Shown here in pieces: positions 8,540 through 16,960 of a stretch of DNA of 64,000 bases. The stretch is from Methanocella conradii HZ254. Lineage in GTDB: Archaea > Halobacteriota > Methanocellia > Methanocellales > Methanocellaceae. The number at the start of each line of letters is the position of its first letter. The first letter of the stretch is position 1. The DNA lies in NCBI RefSeq assembly GCF_000251105.1, contig NC_017034.1, positions 2,046,001-2,110,000 of the forward strand, read 5' to 3'. Under the pieces are notes generated by a model. It was not told the origin of the DNA and did not search any database. It saw only the letters and a list, made by a program, of their open reading frames with translations. The translations under genes were made by a program, and so were the position numbers.

Positions 8540-9793
8540 TTAGAGCACCTCCCGTGGGTCTGTTATTTTTCCGTATATGGCGCTGGCGGCGGCGACTGCC
8601 ACGTTAGAAAGGTATATCTCGGCCTTATTGTTACCCATTCTGCCCTTAAAGTTCCTATTCTGGGTAGACAGGGCTTTCTCGCCGTCCCCCAGGGCGACGG
8701 TCCTGCCTATGCAGAACCCGCAGCCCGGGGCGCATACCGCCGCGCCAGCCTGTACAAGCGTCTCGATATACCCGAGCCTTATGGCATCGGCCAAAACCTT
8801 ACGGCTTGCCGGGTAAACCACCAGCCGGGTATCCCTGTGGGCTTTTCTGCCCTTCAGGATCTCTGCGGCCATCTTAAGGTCTTCAAGCCGGCCATTCGTA
8901 CAAGACCCGATACAAACCTGGTCGAGGGGCACGCCAGCAAGCTCAGACACGGGCTTCACGTTATCCACCCTGTGCGGGTACGCCACCATCGGCTCCAGCC
9001 TGGAGGCATCAACAAACAGCTCATCGGCGTATACCGCATCCTTATCGGCGGCGAGAGGCCTATACTCGCCTTCACGGCCATGCTCCTTCAAATAAGCCCT
9101 AACTTTTTCGTCGGCGGGGCACAGTCCGACCTTGCCCCCCGCCTCAATAGCCATATTTGATAATACCAGGCGGGATTCCACCGACATTTTGTCTACCGTG
9201 GAGCCCTGATACTCCATGGACATGTACGTGGCGCCATCCGCGGTGATTTCCTTGACGATGTGAAGGAAGACGTCCTTGGAGGTCACATGCTTCGGCAGCT
9301 CGCCATCTATCTGGAACCGGAACGCTTCCGGGACCCGGAGCCAGGTGGTGCCATACGCCATTATGGCGCCCACGTCTGTCGAGCCCATGCCGGTAGCGAA
9401 GGCGGCCAGCGCGCCATGGGTGCAGGTATGGCTGTCCGCCCCTATGATTATCTTCCCGGGAGCGGCGAACCGCTCGGCTACTACCTGGTGGCAGATGCCA
9501 TCCCCATTCTCGAAGAAGTATATCCCATTCTCGCGGGCGAACCTGCGCATGAAAATATGCACGTTTGAGACCTGCTCGCTCGGCGAAGGCGAAGCGTGGT
9601 CGCAGACCGCGCCGACCTTTTGCGGATCGAAGACCTTCCTTGTGCCAAGCTCTTTCTCCATCTGCTGTATCGCCAGGGGCATCGTGCCGTCCTGGCCGAA
9701 TACGAAATCTACTGGCACCGTGATTAAGTCCCCCGGTGCCACATCCTTTCCGCTTTTTTCCGATAGTATCTTTTCTGCCAGCGTCTTCCCCAT
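8540..9793 (-). CDS. leuC: 3-isopropylmalate/homoaconitate dehydratase large subunit
   Basis: About 417 aa catalytic subunit binding a [4Fe-4S] cluster. Cluster cysteines are seen in CIGSCTNGRLEDL and APGCGFCIG, and substrate-site motifs include ADSHTCTHGALAAFATGMG. I prefer ATG 9793 (MGKTLAEKIL) over the in-frame GTG 9799, because GGTGA lies six bases before the ATG. The partner small subunit follows immediately. The exact substrate, isopropylmalate or homocitrate-type, is open. Confidence 0.92.
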   Translation of the reverse strand: MGKTLAEKILSEKSGKDVAPGDLITVPVDFVFGQDGTMPLAIQQMEKELGTRKVFDPQKVGAVCDHASPSPSEQVSNVHIFMRRFARENGIYFFENGDGICHQVVAERFAAPGKIIIGADSHTCTHGALAAFATGMGSTDVGAIMAYGTTWLRVPEAFRFQIDGELPKHVTSKDVFLHIVKEITADGATYMSMEYQGSTVDKMSVESRLVLSNMAIEAGGKVGLCPADEKVRAYLKEHGREGEYRPLAADKDAVYADELFVDASRLEPMVAYPHRVDNVKPVSELAGVPLDQVCIGSCTNGRLEDLKMAAEILKGRKAHRDTRLVVYPASRKVLADAIRLGYIETLVQAGAAVCAPGCGFCIGRTVALGDGEKALSTQNRNFKGRMGNNKAEIYLSNVAVAAASAIYGKITDPREVL

Positions 9794-9875
9794 TGTCACT
9801 CACCTGAGTCGAGGATGTATCCGCTTATGCGTCGGTCATAAATAAAACTTACCCAGTGTCCTTGATCTAATGGTT

Positions 9876-10312
9876 TTTTATATAGTCTATAGGCTGTATC
9901 ATGGAGGCTGATGGGGCTTCTTGTCAGGTGCCAACCCTAAAGGTTGGCAAGATCAAGGTCAGCGTCGACCGGCAAACGGGAGCATTGTGGATGAGGCAGG
10001 TGGAGCCGGTTTTCCTGCGAACGCTAGTGGCCACGCCAATTGCGGATATCCTGGGCTAGCCCCGGCAGATGTGGATGAAAGGCTCCCTGTACAGGAGGAA
10101 ACCTGAGAACGACCTAACGTGCGCGTCTTCACGAAGTTCGCCAGCGTTCCGGAAGACCCTGCTACGGGGAGCGGCAACGGGTGTCTGGCCGCCTACCCTG
10201 TCAAGTACCGCTACTTTGGGGAGCCGAAAATTAAACGGCTCAAGTCAGGGTGGGCGGCAAGGTCATACCTGTAGCAAAGTGTACTTTGCTATGATGAGCG
10301 CAAAAAGTTTAT
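9876..10312 (+). ncRNA. Candidate structured non-coding RNA with own promoter
   Basis: This GC-rich stretch of about 400 nt has no credible ORF but many stems. TGCCAACC/GGTTGGCA (9929-9936 with 9942-9949) is perfect with a 5-nt loop. A 13-bp helix pairs 10188-10200 with 10246-10258 (one G-T) and encloses AAGTA/TACTT and GAGCCG/CGGCTC hairpins. TAGCAAAG/CTTTGCTA at 10272-10291 lies near the 3' end. A TATA box (TTTTATATA, 9876-9884) predicts a start near 9905. I could not find RNase P CR-I/CR-V or the SRP helix 8 motif. A long leader for the downstream aminotransferase is an alternative. Confidence 0.55.
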
Positions 10313-10402
10313 AATGGCTAAGCCGTATAGGTTCGGCACCTCAATTTATCATTATTAATATGATTATTTTGTATGCGCAGGCACTTTAAAGGAGATGCGG
10401 GC

Positions 10403-11611
10403 GTGGCAATACAGTTCGCAGACAGGATGTATTCCGTAAAGAAGTCATTCATACGCGAGATACTCAAAGTAACGGAAGACTCATCCACCATTTCCTTCGC
10501 CGGCGGCCTGCCTAATCCTAAGTCGTTCCCGGTGGAAGAGGTGGCGGCGGCGGCCGCAAAGGTGCTGAAGGAAGATGGGGAGAGCGCCCTGCAGTACAGC
10601 ACGACCGAGGGCTACCCGCCCCTAAGGGAGTATATAGCCAAACGGTATGCACGCTATGGCATAAAGGCCGATGCCGGCGAAATACTTATCACGACAGGCT
10701 CCCAGCAAGGGCTGGACCTGATAGGCAAGGTTTTCCTTAATAAAGGAGATACCGTCGCCGTCGAGCGCCCAACCTACCTTGCTGCCCTGCAGTCCTTTGG
10801 CATGTATGAGCCCGGGTTCATAGGCATATCGCTCATGGACGATGGCATCGATGTGGAAGCGATGAAAAAGGCATTAGCCGACGATGCGGTAAAGCTTCTC
10901 TATATGGTGCCGAGCTTTCAGAACCCCACAGGAATCACGTACTCACATGAAAAGAGAAAACAGGTGGCCGAGGCGCTAAGGGAAACGAAGACGGTGCTCG
11001 TGGAGGACAACCCGTATGGCGATATACGGTTCATGGGAGAAGACCTGCCGCCAATGAAGCGCTATGTGGGCGGAGACGCCATCATCATGGGAACGTTCTC
11101 AAAGACAGTATCGCCGGGCATGCGGCTAGGATGGCTATACGCGCCAGGAGACATCATGGAAAAGCTTATCACGGCAAAGCAGGCGGCAGACCTGCACACC
11201 AGCTACTTCGTACAGCGGGTCGTCTATCAATACCTGCTGGATAACGACGTGGAAAAGCACATCAAAAGGATCCGGCGCATGTATAAAGCACAAAGGGACG
11301 CCATGGTATCGGCGCTCGAAAGGTATTTCCCCGATGGCGTATATTATACAAGGCCCGAGGGCGGCATGTTCCTGTGGGTAACCCTGCCGGAAGGCATATC
11401 GTCCATAAAGCTATTTGAGATTGCGATAAAGAATAAGGTCGTCTTCGTGCCAGGCCATGCGTTCTTCGTGGACGGAAGCGGCCAGAACACGCTGAGGCTC
11501 AGCTACTCAAACTCCAATGAAGAGCAGATCGAGGAGGGCATAAAGCGGCTCGCTAAAGCGTTTTACACTCTAAAAGAGGCAAAACATGAAACTATCGCTG
11601 TTAAAGGGTAA
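10403..11611 (+). CDS. PLP-dependent aminotransferase (LysN/2-aminoadipate type)
   Basis: Fold-type I class I/II aminotransferase of about 402 aa. FAGGLPNPKSFPVEE and QYSTTEGYPPLREYIA near the N-terminus, VPSFQNPTGITYS, VEDNPYGDIRF and the PLP-lysine segment GTFSKTVSPGMRLGWLYAPG are typical of the archaeal/Thermus LysN group, which transaminates 2-aminoadipate or branched-chain/aromatic acids. GTG 10403 is chosen because GGAG lies eight bases upstream; an ATG at 10373 would add ten residues but has no ribosome binding site. The next gene overlaps the end by 26 nt. Confidence 0.88.
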   Translation: MAIQFADRMYSVKKSFIREILKVTEDSSTISFAGGLPNPKSFPVEEVAAAAAKVLKEDGESALQYSTTEGYPPLREYIAKRYARYGIKADAGEILITTGSQQGLDLIGKVFLNKGDTVAVERPTYLAALQSFGMYEPGFIGISLMDDGIDVEAMKKALADDAVKLLYMVPSFQNPTGITYSHEKRKQVAEALRETKTVLVEDNPYGDIRFMGEDLPPMKRYVGGDAIIMGTFSKTVSPGMRLGWLYAPGDIMEKLITAKQAADLHTSYFVQRVVYQYLLDNDVEKHIKRIRRMYKAQRDAMVSALERYFPDGVYYTRPEGGMFLWVTLPEGISSIKLFEIAIKNKVVFVPGHAFFVDGSGQNTLRLSYSNSNEEQIEEGIKRLAKAFYTLKEAKHETIAVKG

Positions 11612-11960
11612 GTTCGCCGTCTGCAGGCTTGAAAAGAGCGCCCCGATACCCGAATGGCTAAAAGAGAGCACGTTCTTCACAGTATCCCGCACCTATGACG
11701 AGCTCTCCTTCGTATGCTCACAGGAGTCGATCCCGGAATACATTGAATGCGATAAGGACTGGAGGTGTCTCCAGGTGGAAGGCCCGCTTCCCTTTAACGA
11801 GACTGGCATACTCGCCTCGCTGACCGCCCCGCTTGCCAATGCAAAGATCCCGATATTCGTCTTTTCCACTTATGATACCGACTATGTTATGGTAAAGGAC
11901 GGCGACCTGGATAAAGCCGTGAGGACGCTATCGGCCGAACGCCACAGCGTTAGGCGATAA
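11586..11960 (+). CDS. ACT-domain protein
   Basis: 124 aa. The C-terminal half, VEGPLPFNETGILASLTAPLANAKIPIFVFSTYDTDYVMV (shown in parts: GPLPFNETGIL, STYDTDYVMV), matches stand-alone tandem ACT/CASTOR-like amino-acid-binding proteins. It overlaps the aminotransferase 3' end by 26 nt, so the two are probably coupled. A sensing or regulatory role towards an amino acid is inferred from the fold only. Confidence 0.75.
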   Translation: MKLSLLKGKFAVCRLEKSAPIPEWLKESTFFTVSRTYDELSFVCSQESIPEYIECDKDWRCLQVEGPLPFNETGILASLTAPLANAKIPIFVFSTYDTDYVMVKDGDLDKAVRTLSAERHSVRR

Positions 11961-12003
11961 AAGCGGCCGCGACTGGTTCATATACCCCAATGTATCATAA
12001 GAT

Positions 12004-12450
12004 ATGGCGATGAGCGCTAGTAATTTTAATATGCACTTCGTCTGCACCCTTGATGAGGCCAGGAGTATCGTGGATCAGCATGAGAAGTACTGGATATCTA
12101 ACTGTAATTGCCGTGAGCATCGAGGCCCATGTAATCGTTCCCGGATGGACGTGTGCCTGCAATTTTACCCCGTGACAGTGGCCGACGGCTCCAATAAGAG
12201 GGCTGCCACAAAAGATGAAGTCTATGCAATTTTAAAAGAGGCGCGGGAAAAGCACCTGGTGCCAAGGCCTTTCCGGAACGAGAAGGATAGGGACAGGGTC
12301 GATGGCATCTGCTTCTGCTGTGATGACTGTTGCGGCTACTTTTTAGGACGGTGGGGTCATGGGGTGGGGAATCCCCTTGAAACGGTGGGATGGAATTCGC
12401 CCCTTGTTCTCCGGCATAAAAATAATACTACTTTCGGCAAGCATAGATAA
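12004..12450 (+). pseudogene. N-terminal fragment of a Cys-rich ferredoxin-domain protein, interrupted by tnpB insertion
   Basis: The first 115 residues or so look native. They carry many cysteines in ordered motifs (CNCREHRGPC, MDVCLQFYP, DGICFCCDDCCGYFL), the N-terminal region of a 4Fe-4S protein family. After about residue 117 the sequence becomes unrelated (GRWGHGVGNPLETVGW...) and is probably element-derived. The matching C-terminal 4Fe-4S domain lies on the other side of the tnpB gene at 13805-14044. I infer a single gene of about 200 aa split by the insertion. Confidence 0.72.
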
Positions 12451-12485
12451 AGTATATGGATAAGCGCATAATAATTGTGGTGTGT

Positions 12486-13760
12486 ATGCTTGTGAGGAAG
12501 ACGGTCAGGATACCCGTCCACTATGAGACTACGAAGAGCAAGGTGGACCGGCTGGGCAGGCTGACCGCCAGGCTGACCTATTGCATATCATTAATCAACG
12601 GTCTCGTCTCCCCTGAGACGAGTCTAGACCGGAAGACGTTGCGGAGGCTGGTCAAGGATAGCGACATCGTGCAGAAGTGTGGATTATCCGCTGGGTACGT
12701 GGACCAGTGTATCGACAAGGTTTTGTGGGCGTGGCGGAGCTACGAGGACAGGCACGGCGAGTGGCAGTACATGTACGACAGAGCCGTCGAAGACCATGCC
12801 AACTGTGGAGACGATGAGCGGGGGGAACTGGAAAAGAAAGTCAAGCGGCTCGAAAAGAATGAGCCGTCCCCGCCCGTATTCGACCATAAGGTGTCCTGTC
12901 GATTGGATTTTCGCACGGGCGGGATAGAGCGGGGCGAGAACTCTTTTTTGTTGTGGATGCACGTCTCCACGCTCGTGAAGGGGGAGACGATGGACGTTCC
13001 CCTGAACCCTTCTTATTATCATCTCAAGCAACTCGAAGGAGCCATGATAAGCGACTTCGAGATAATACGGAAAAACGGCAGATACTACGCTCATGTATCC
13101 ACGACGAGGTTCGTGGTTGATGTTGAGACAAGTTCCTATGGGGGCATCGACCAGGGTTTGAACAGGACGCTGGCAATCGTATTGCTACCTCCAACTGGGG
13201 CTGGCGTGCCCCGTGAAGAGCTATTGTACGATGAGAAGCGAAACATGCTGGACAAGTACGACGCTATCATAGCATCGTTACAATCGGCTATGGCGTCGGC
13301 GAGACACGACCGGGCGAGGTGGCTCGTCGAATACCATAAGATGTCGAGGAAGCTCAAGCAGCTACGAGGCAAGAGGAACAACGTGTCCGTGTACCATGAT
13401 TGGCTCTTGGCTAACAAGGCTGCCGAGTACACCGACGGCTACACAATAGCCATCGGGAACACGAGGTTCAGGCAGGCGCAGTATCGTGGGAATGGTATGC
13501 CAGCGCTCCGAAAGAGAATAGGAAAATGGAGCTACGCTAGACAGCGCATGTTTATAGCCCATAAGCGGGCCGAACGCGGACTATCCACGATGCTCGTCGA
13601 CGAGAGGAACACGTCGAACACGTGCCGTTGTGGGAGCAGGCTGGTCACGAGGAAGTACCTTAATGGTGCCTCGTGGCTCCTGTGCCACTCCTGTGGCTCG
13701 AAGCTCGACGCTGACCTCAACGCGGCGTACAACATAGCGGCAAGAGGGATGACAGGCTGA
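12486..13760 (+). CDS. tnpB: TnpB-family RNA-guided nuclease
   Basis: About 424 aa. RuvC-I is seen in GGIDQGLNRTLAIV, the zinc finger in NTCRCGSRL...LLCHSCG, and RuvC-III in DADLNAAYNIA. Where canonical TnpB has the RuvC-II glutamate (IVVEDL-like) this protein has YTIAIGNTRFRQ. A glutamate occurs instead in VDERNTSNTC before the zinc finger, as in TnpB groups with a relocated catalytic residue. ATG 12486 (MLVRKTVRIPVHYE) gives a family-like N-terminus and has GGTG upstream; ATG 12456 is an alternative. Several internal stretches look unusually charged but the frame is intact. Confidence 0.88.
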   Translation: MLVRKTVRIPVHYETTKSKVDRLGRLTARLTYCISLINGLVSPETSLDRKTLRRLVKDSDIVQKCGLSAGYVDQCIDKVLWAWRSYEDRHGEWQYMYDRAVEDHANCGDDERGELEKKVKRLEKNEPSPPVFDHKVSCRLDFRTGGIERGENSFLLWMHVSTLVKGETMDVPLNPSYYHLKQLEGAMISDFEIIRKNGRYYAHVSTTRFVVDVETSSYGGIDQGLNRTLAIVLLPPTGAGVPREELLYDEKRNMLDKYDAIIASLQSAMASARHDRARWLVEYHKMSRKLKQLRGKRNNVSVYHDWLLANKAAEYTDGYTIAIGNTRFRQAQYRGNGMPALRKRIGKWSYARQRMFIAHKRAERGLSTMLVDERNTSNTCRCGSRLVTRKYLNGASWLLCHSCGSKLDADLNAAYNIAARGMTG

Positions 13761-13828
13761 AAGTGCGGATGAATATGAAAAGCCGCGCGAGCGCATAACA
13801 TGGGATGCCCGCCAAATTCATTGGCGGG
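13761..13828 (+). ncRNA. Predicted TnpB guide RNA 3' region (omegaRNA/reRNA)
   Basis: In IS605-type elements the guide RNA spans the end of tnpB and runs to the right end, with the guide taken from flanking DNA. Here the 68 nt between the tnpB stop and the right-end hairpin (13808-13828) are the corresponding segment, probably beginning upstream inside tnpB. This is inferred from family knowledge and position. The exact 5' end and the transition to guide are not determined. Confidence 0.4.
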
Positions 13829-14044
13829 AGGATGTCACGGCTACAGGGCTCATGCGATAAAGGTAGCCTCATCGAGCAAACCGATATGGATGCCTGCATA
13901 GATTGCGGCGTCTGCGCCGAAGTTTGCCATTTCGGCGCCCGTATGGTGGACGAGGCGCTCAAGGTAGATAGGGATAAGTGCTACGGGTGCGGCCTCTGCG
14001 CTGACGCGTGCGCCATGAAAGCCATCACAATGGTGCCCCGATAA
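13805..14044 (+). pseudogene. C-terminal 4Fe-4S ferredoxin fragment of the interrupted gene
   Basis: From residue 10 or so the frame encodes a two-cluster ferredoxin domain with two cysteine motifs, CIDCGVCAEVCHFG and CYGCGLCADACAMK. The ATG at 13805 lies inside the right-end hairpin of the insertion, so the first residues are element-derived. An ATG at 13832 could restart translation. The fragment completes the Cys-rich N-terminal part at 12004. Residual expression as a free ferredoxin domain is possible but not shown. Confidence 0.72.
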
Positions 14045-14059
14045 AATGGAGGCGTATGG

Positions 14060-15232
14060 ATGATAATCAAGAATGCAATCTATTATGATGGCCAGAGGGT
14101 TGTCAGGGGGGACTTTAAGAATGGCAGGTCAGACGAGGAGTTCGACGCCTCCGGCAAGCTAGCCTTCCCGGCCTTTAACAATGGCCATACCCACCTTGCG
14201 ATGACGCTCATGCGCGGGGCCGGGGACGGAGAAAAGCTCCAGGAATGGCTGGATAATACCATTTTCCCCATGGAACAAAGGCTGACACCGGAACTGGTGT
14301 ATAAAGCCTCCATGTTTGGCCTCCTCGAGATGATAAAGACAGGCACGTCCCGCTTTATGGATATGTACTACTTCGTGGAGGAGACCGCTAAGGCCGTGGA
14401 GAAGGCGGGCCTGAGAGCCACGCTTGGCACGCCCATAACTAGTTTTGGCACGCCTTACTATAGAGACGCAGAGGAGGCGCTGCGCATGGCAGAAGAGCGG
14501 CTTCATAAAGGGCCTGAGGGGCTGGTCGATTTTTGCGTGGCCCCGCACTCCATATACCTTTGCGATGAGGAGGCATTAATCAAGGCGAAGGAGCTCGCCG
14601 ATAAGTATGGCGTGCCGCTCACGATGCACGTGTCTGAGACGAGGAAGGAGTGCGTAGATTGCCACAGGAAGACTGGCATGTGGCCCGTCGAATACCTGGA
14701 TAGAATCGGCTTGCTGGACCAAAATACCGTTTTATTCCACGCCACTTGGCTCACGAAAATGGAAGTCAGGATATTGGCTGACCGAAAGGTGACCGTCATT
14801 CACTGCCCCGCCTCTAACATGAAGCTGGCATCTGGAGGCGTCATGCCATTGCCTGAGCTGCTGGAGGCGGGCGTGAAAGTAGGGCTGGGCACCGACGGCG
14901 CGTCGAGCAACAACTCGCTGGACATGAGGGAGGAGATGAAGATCGGCTCCCTGCTCCAGAAGTCTCACCGATGGGACGCCACGGTGGCCGGCCCCCGCAC
15001 CATGATGGCGATGGCGACCTTAGACAGTAAAGACCTGGCATTCGTCAGCCTGGACGACGTGCGGATGCTGCCTCGCCATGACCTCATATCTAACCTCGTA
15101 TACAGTGGGGGCACGGTGACCGACCTCATCGTGGAAGACCGGGTCATAATGAAAGACGGGGAGGTTTTGACAATTGATGAGGAGCGGGTTAAGAAAGATT
15201 TCCTGGATGCCGCTGCGGAGCTGCTGAGATGA
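14060..15232 (+). CDS. Amidohydrolase of the 5'-deoxyadenosine/SAH/MTA deaminase group
   Basis: 390 aa metal-dependent deaminase. Metal ligands are intact: GHTHLAM, HVSETRKE, LFHATWLT and GTDGASSNNS. In methanogens this family (DadD/MtaD type) deaminates 5'-deoxyadenosine, SAH or MTA. The C-terminal region is shorter than usual. Where relatives have an ATxxGAxALG...GSLxxGKxADL segment, this protein reads MATLDSKDLAFVSLDD, so about 18-20 residues look deleted in frame. Its stop overlaps the dph6 start (ATGA). GGAGGCG precedes the ATG. Confidence 0.85.
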   Translation: MIIKNAIYYDGQRVVRGDFKNGRSDEEFDASGKLAFPAFNNGHTHLAMTLMRGAGDGEKLQEWLDNTIFPMEQRLTPELVYKASMFGLLEMIKTGTSRFMDMYYFVEETAKAVEKAGLRATLGTPITSFGTPYYRDAEEALRMAEERLHKGPEGLVDFCVAPHSIYLCDEEALIKAKELADKYGVPLTMHVSETRKECVDCHRKTGMWPVEYLDRIGLLDQNTVLFHATWLTKMEVRILADRKVTVIHCPASNMKLASGGVMPLPELLEAGVKVGLGTDGASSNNSLDMREEMKIGSLLQKSHRWDATVAGPRTMMAMATLDSKDLAFVSLDDVRMLPRHDLISNLVYSGGTVTDLIVEDRVIMKDGEVLTIDEERVKKDFLDAAAELLR

Positions 15233-15891
15233 GGGTGGCAGCGCTTTTTTCAGGCGGCAAGGACTCCAGCTATGCGCTGTTTTGTGCCCAGCACTATGGC
15301 TGGGACGTGACGTGCCTGGTGTCCGTGTTTTCCGCCTCGCAGGCCTCATATATGTATCATGTGCCCGCCATCGAGCTGACTCGACTCGCCGCCGAGTCCA
15401 TCGGCATACCTCTGGTGGAGGCGTCAGCGCCGCCCGAGCCGGAGGCCGAGCTGATACCCCTTAAAGAAGCGTTGAGTCGTCTCGAAATCGATGGGATAGT
15501 GTCGGGCGCCCTCGCCTCGGAGTACCAGCGCAAGCGGCTGGACCAGATATGCCAGGATATAGGCATCAAGTCCTTTGCCCCTCTGTGGCATAAAAACCAG
15601 CGCGACTATGTCCGCGAGCTTGTCGCCGAGGGCTTCGAGGTTATCGTTACGGGATGCTATGCCGAAGGCCTGGGCGAGGAGTGGCTGGGGAAGATACTGG
15701 ATGATAAGGCCCTTGAAGAGCTAGAAAGGCTGCATAAAAAATTCGGCATCAGCGTCGCTGGCGAGGGCGGCGAGTACGAGTCCTTTGTAGCCTATGGGCC
15801 TCACATGAGCCGCCGGGTGTGCATCGAATACGAAAAGCAATGGAGGCGGGACTCAGGCAAAATAATAGTAAAAAAAGCGTGGCTGGGATGA
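15229..15891 (+). CDS. dph6: Diphthine-ammonia ligase-like ATP pyrophosphatase
   Basis: 220 aa with an N-terminal PP-loop, ALFSGGKDSSYAL, and the family segments IDGIVSGALASEYQRKR, PLWHKNQRDYV and GEGGEYESFV. Dph6 performs the last step of diphthamide synthesis on EF-2, using ATP and ammonia. The EF-2 gene with its target histidine lies 10 kb upstream. It overlaps the amidohydrolase by four bases (ATGA), so the pair is one operon. Confidence 0.9.
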   Translation: MRVAALFSGGKDSSYALFCAQHYGWDVTCLVSVFSASQASYMYHVPAIELTRLAAESIGIPLVEASAPPEPEAELIPLKEALSRLEIDGIVSGALASEYQRKRLDQICQDIGIKSFAPLWHKNQRDYVRELVAEGFEVIVTGCYAEGLGEEWLGKILDDKALEELERLHKKFGISVAGEGGEYESFVAYGPHMSRRVCIEYEKQWRRDSGKIIVKKAWLG

Positions 15892-15968
15892 AATAAGGTC
15901 ACGCCTAAACTATACTATGACAAAAAATATAATATAACAGTCGAACATTAATAAGTATAAGTGAGATT

Positions 15969-16949
15969 TTGGGCTGGAATCTTATTTATGATAATAGCCC
16001 CTATAAAATGCCCTCCTTTAAAGAGGCCATGGCATTCTGGGGATACATGTATAAAAAAGGATTACTTGGCATTATTCTATACTTTCTATCATTTTTAGTA
16101 TTTTTTATGGTGGCCTGGTGGATAGCCCATGAGCTATCGGTCAAATATTTCATGGTCAGCCCATGGCTAACGCTCATAATTGCAATAGCAATACTTCCAT
16201 TGCTCTTCTTTTATATTCCCATAATGCCCAGGTCATATGAATTCCAGTTCAAGGGTAAGATAAGGCAGGATATCCCGGAAGCGGAGCTTAAAGAGCTATT
16301 AATAGAGATGACCAGAAAGTCCCTGGAGATTGCCGCCATGGTCATCATGCTGATGTGCGTGCTATGCTTAATGGTATACGGCGCCACAAGATATCTTGCC
16401 ATATCAGACACCATAACGCTCGCCCTCGTGGTGGCAACGGCGTTCAACATATTCCTGATATCACTGGTGGCCATTTCGCTTGGGGGATATAACAAAGATC
16501 TATTACATAAGACCTTTACCGAAGAGGAGTATAAGCGTTATACAAGCCTGAGCAATTACAGGAACACATTTTTCCTTCTCGTGGCCTTTGATGCCCTCAT
16601 CGGCATTCTTATTAATAGCATGCTGAGCAGCCTAACAGTCGGGATGACGGCCATCCTTCTAGTAGCGGTAATAATTAACGTAATCCTGGCAATAGGCTTA
16701 TGGAATTATCTAATCATGAGAAGTGAAAACGAACGTAAAGCCATGATGCCACAAATGAAGATAAGCCTGGCCATACTTATCATGGCTGACCTCATCTTCA
16801 TGGCAGCATTTATCGTGCAAAAAGTCTGGATAGGAGCCTCTTATGAGAGAACTGTTCTCATGATGTTCACCGCTTTTGTACTTGTCATGGGCATCCTGGG
16901 GATCATACGGCTCATTTTAGCCTCGATTCACGCATTAAGGCAGGGATAA
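15969..16949 (+). CDS. Polytopic membrane protein of unknown function
   Basis: Up to 326 aa, dominated by about eight hydrophobic segments, for example ILYFLSFLVFFMVAWWI, LTLIIAIAILPLLFFYIPI, ILLVAVIINVILAIGLW and VLMMFTAFVLVMGILGII. No recognisable catalytic motif is visible. The start is uncertain: TTG 15969 gives the full frame, while ATG 16008 (MPSFKEAMAF) is the first ATG. It stands alone, convergent with the bud32 gene. Confidence 0.75.
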   Translation: MGWNLIYDNSPYKMPSFKEAMAFWGYMYKKGLLGIILYFLSFLVFFMVAWWIAHELSVKYFMVSPWLTLIIAIAILPLLFFYIPIMPRSYEFQFKGKIRQDIPEAELKELLIEMTRKSLEIAAMVIMLMCVLCLMVYGATRYLAISDTITLALVVATAFNIFLISLVAISLGGYNKDLLHKTFTEEEYKRYTSLSNYRNTFFLLVAFDALIGILINSMLSSLTVGMTAILLVAVIINVILAIGLWNYLIMRSENERKAMMPQMKISLAILIMADLIFMAAFIVQKVWIGASYERTVLMMFTAFVLVMGILGIIRLILASIHALRQG

Positions 16950-16960
16950 TTTCAGAGGAG

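Larger units (their letters stand above)
12345..13830 (+). mobile_element. IS200/IS605-group (IS1341-like) tnpB-only insertion
   Basis: The element splits a ferredoxin-type gene. The boundaries are approximate. The left end lies near 12345-12376, where a GGGG-AAT-CCCC mini-hairpin occurs (12366-12376). The right end lies near 13830, where CCCGCCAA/TTGGCGGG (13808-13815 with 13821-13828) forms a perfect 8-bp hairpin. No Y1 transposase (tnpA) gene is present, so mobilisation would need one in trans. The terminal hairpins and absence of target duplication are as expected for this family. The region between the tnpB stop and the right-end hairpin should include the guide (omega/re) RNA. Confidence 0.75.

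Noticed and set aside
9876..10312. Identity of the structured region as RNase P RNA, SRP RNA or group II intron
   Set aside because: I could not find GAGGAAAGTCC/ACAGA-type RNase P cores, the CCGGAAGG-AGCA SRP helix 8, or a domain V hairpin on either strand. It is kept as an unidentified ncRNA only.
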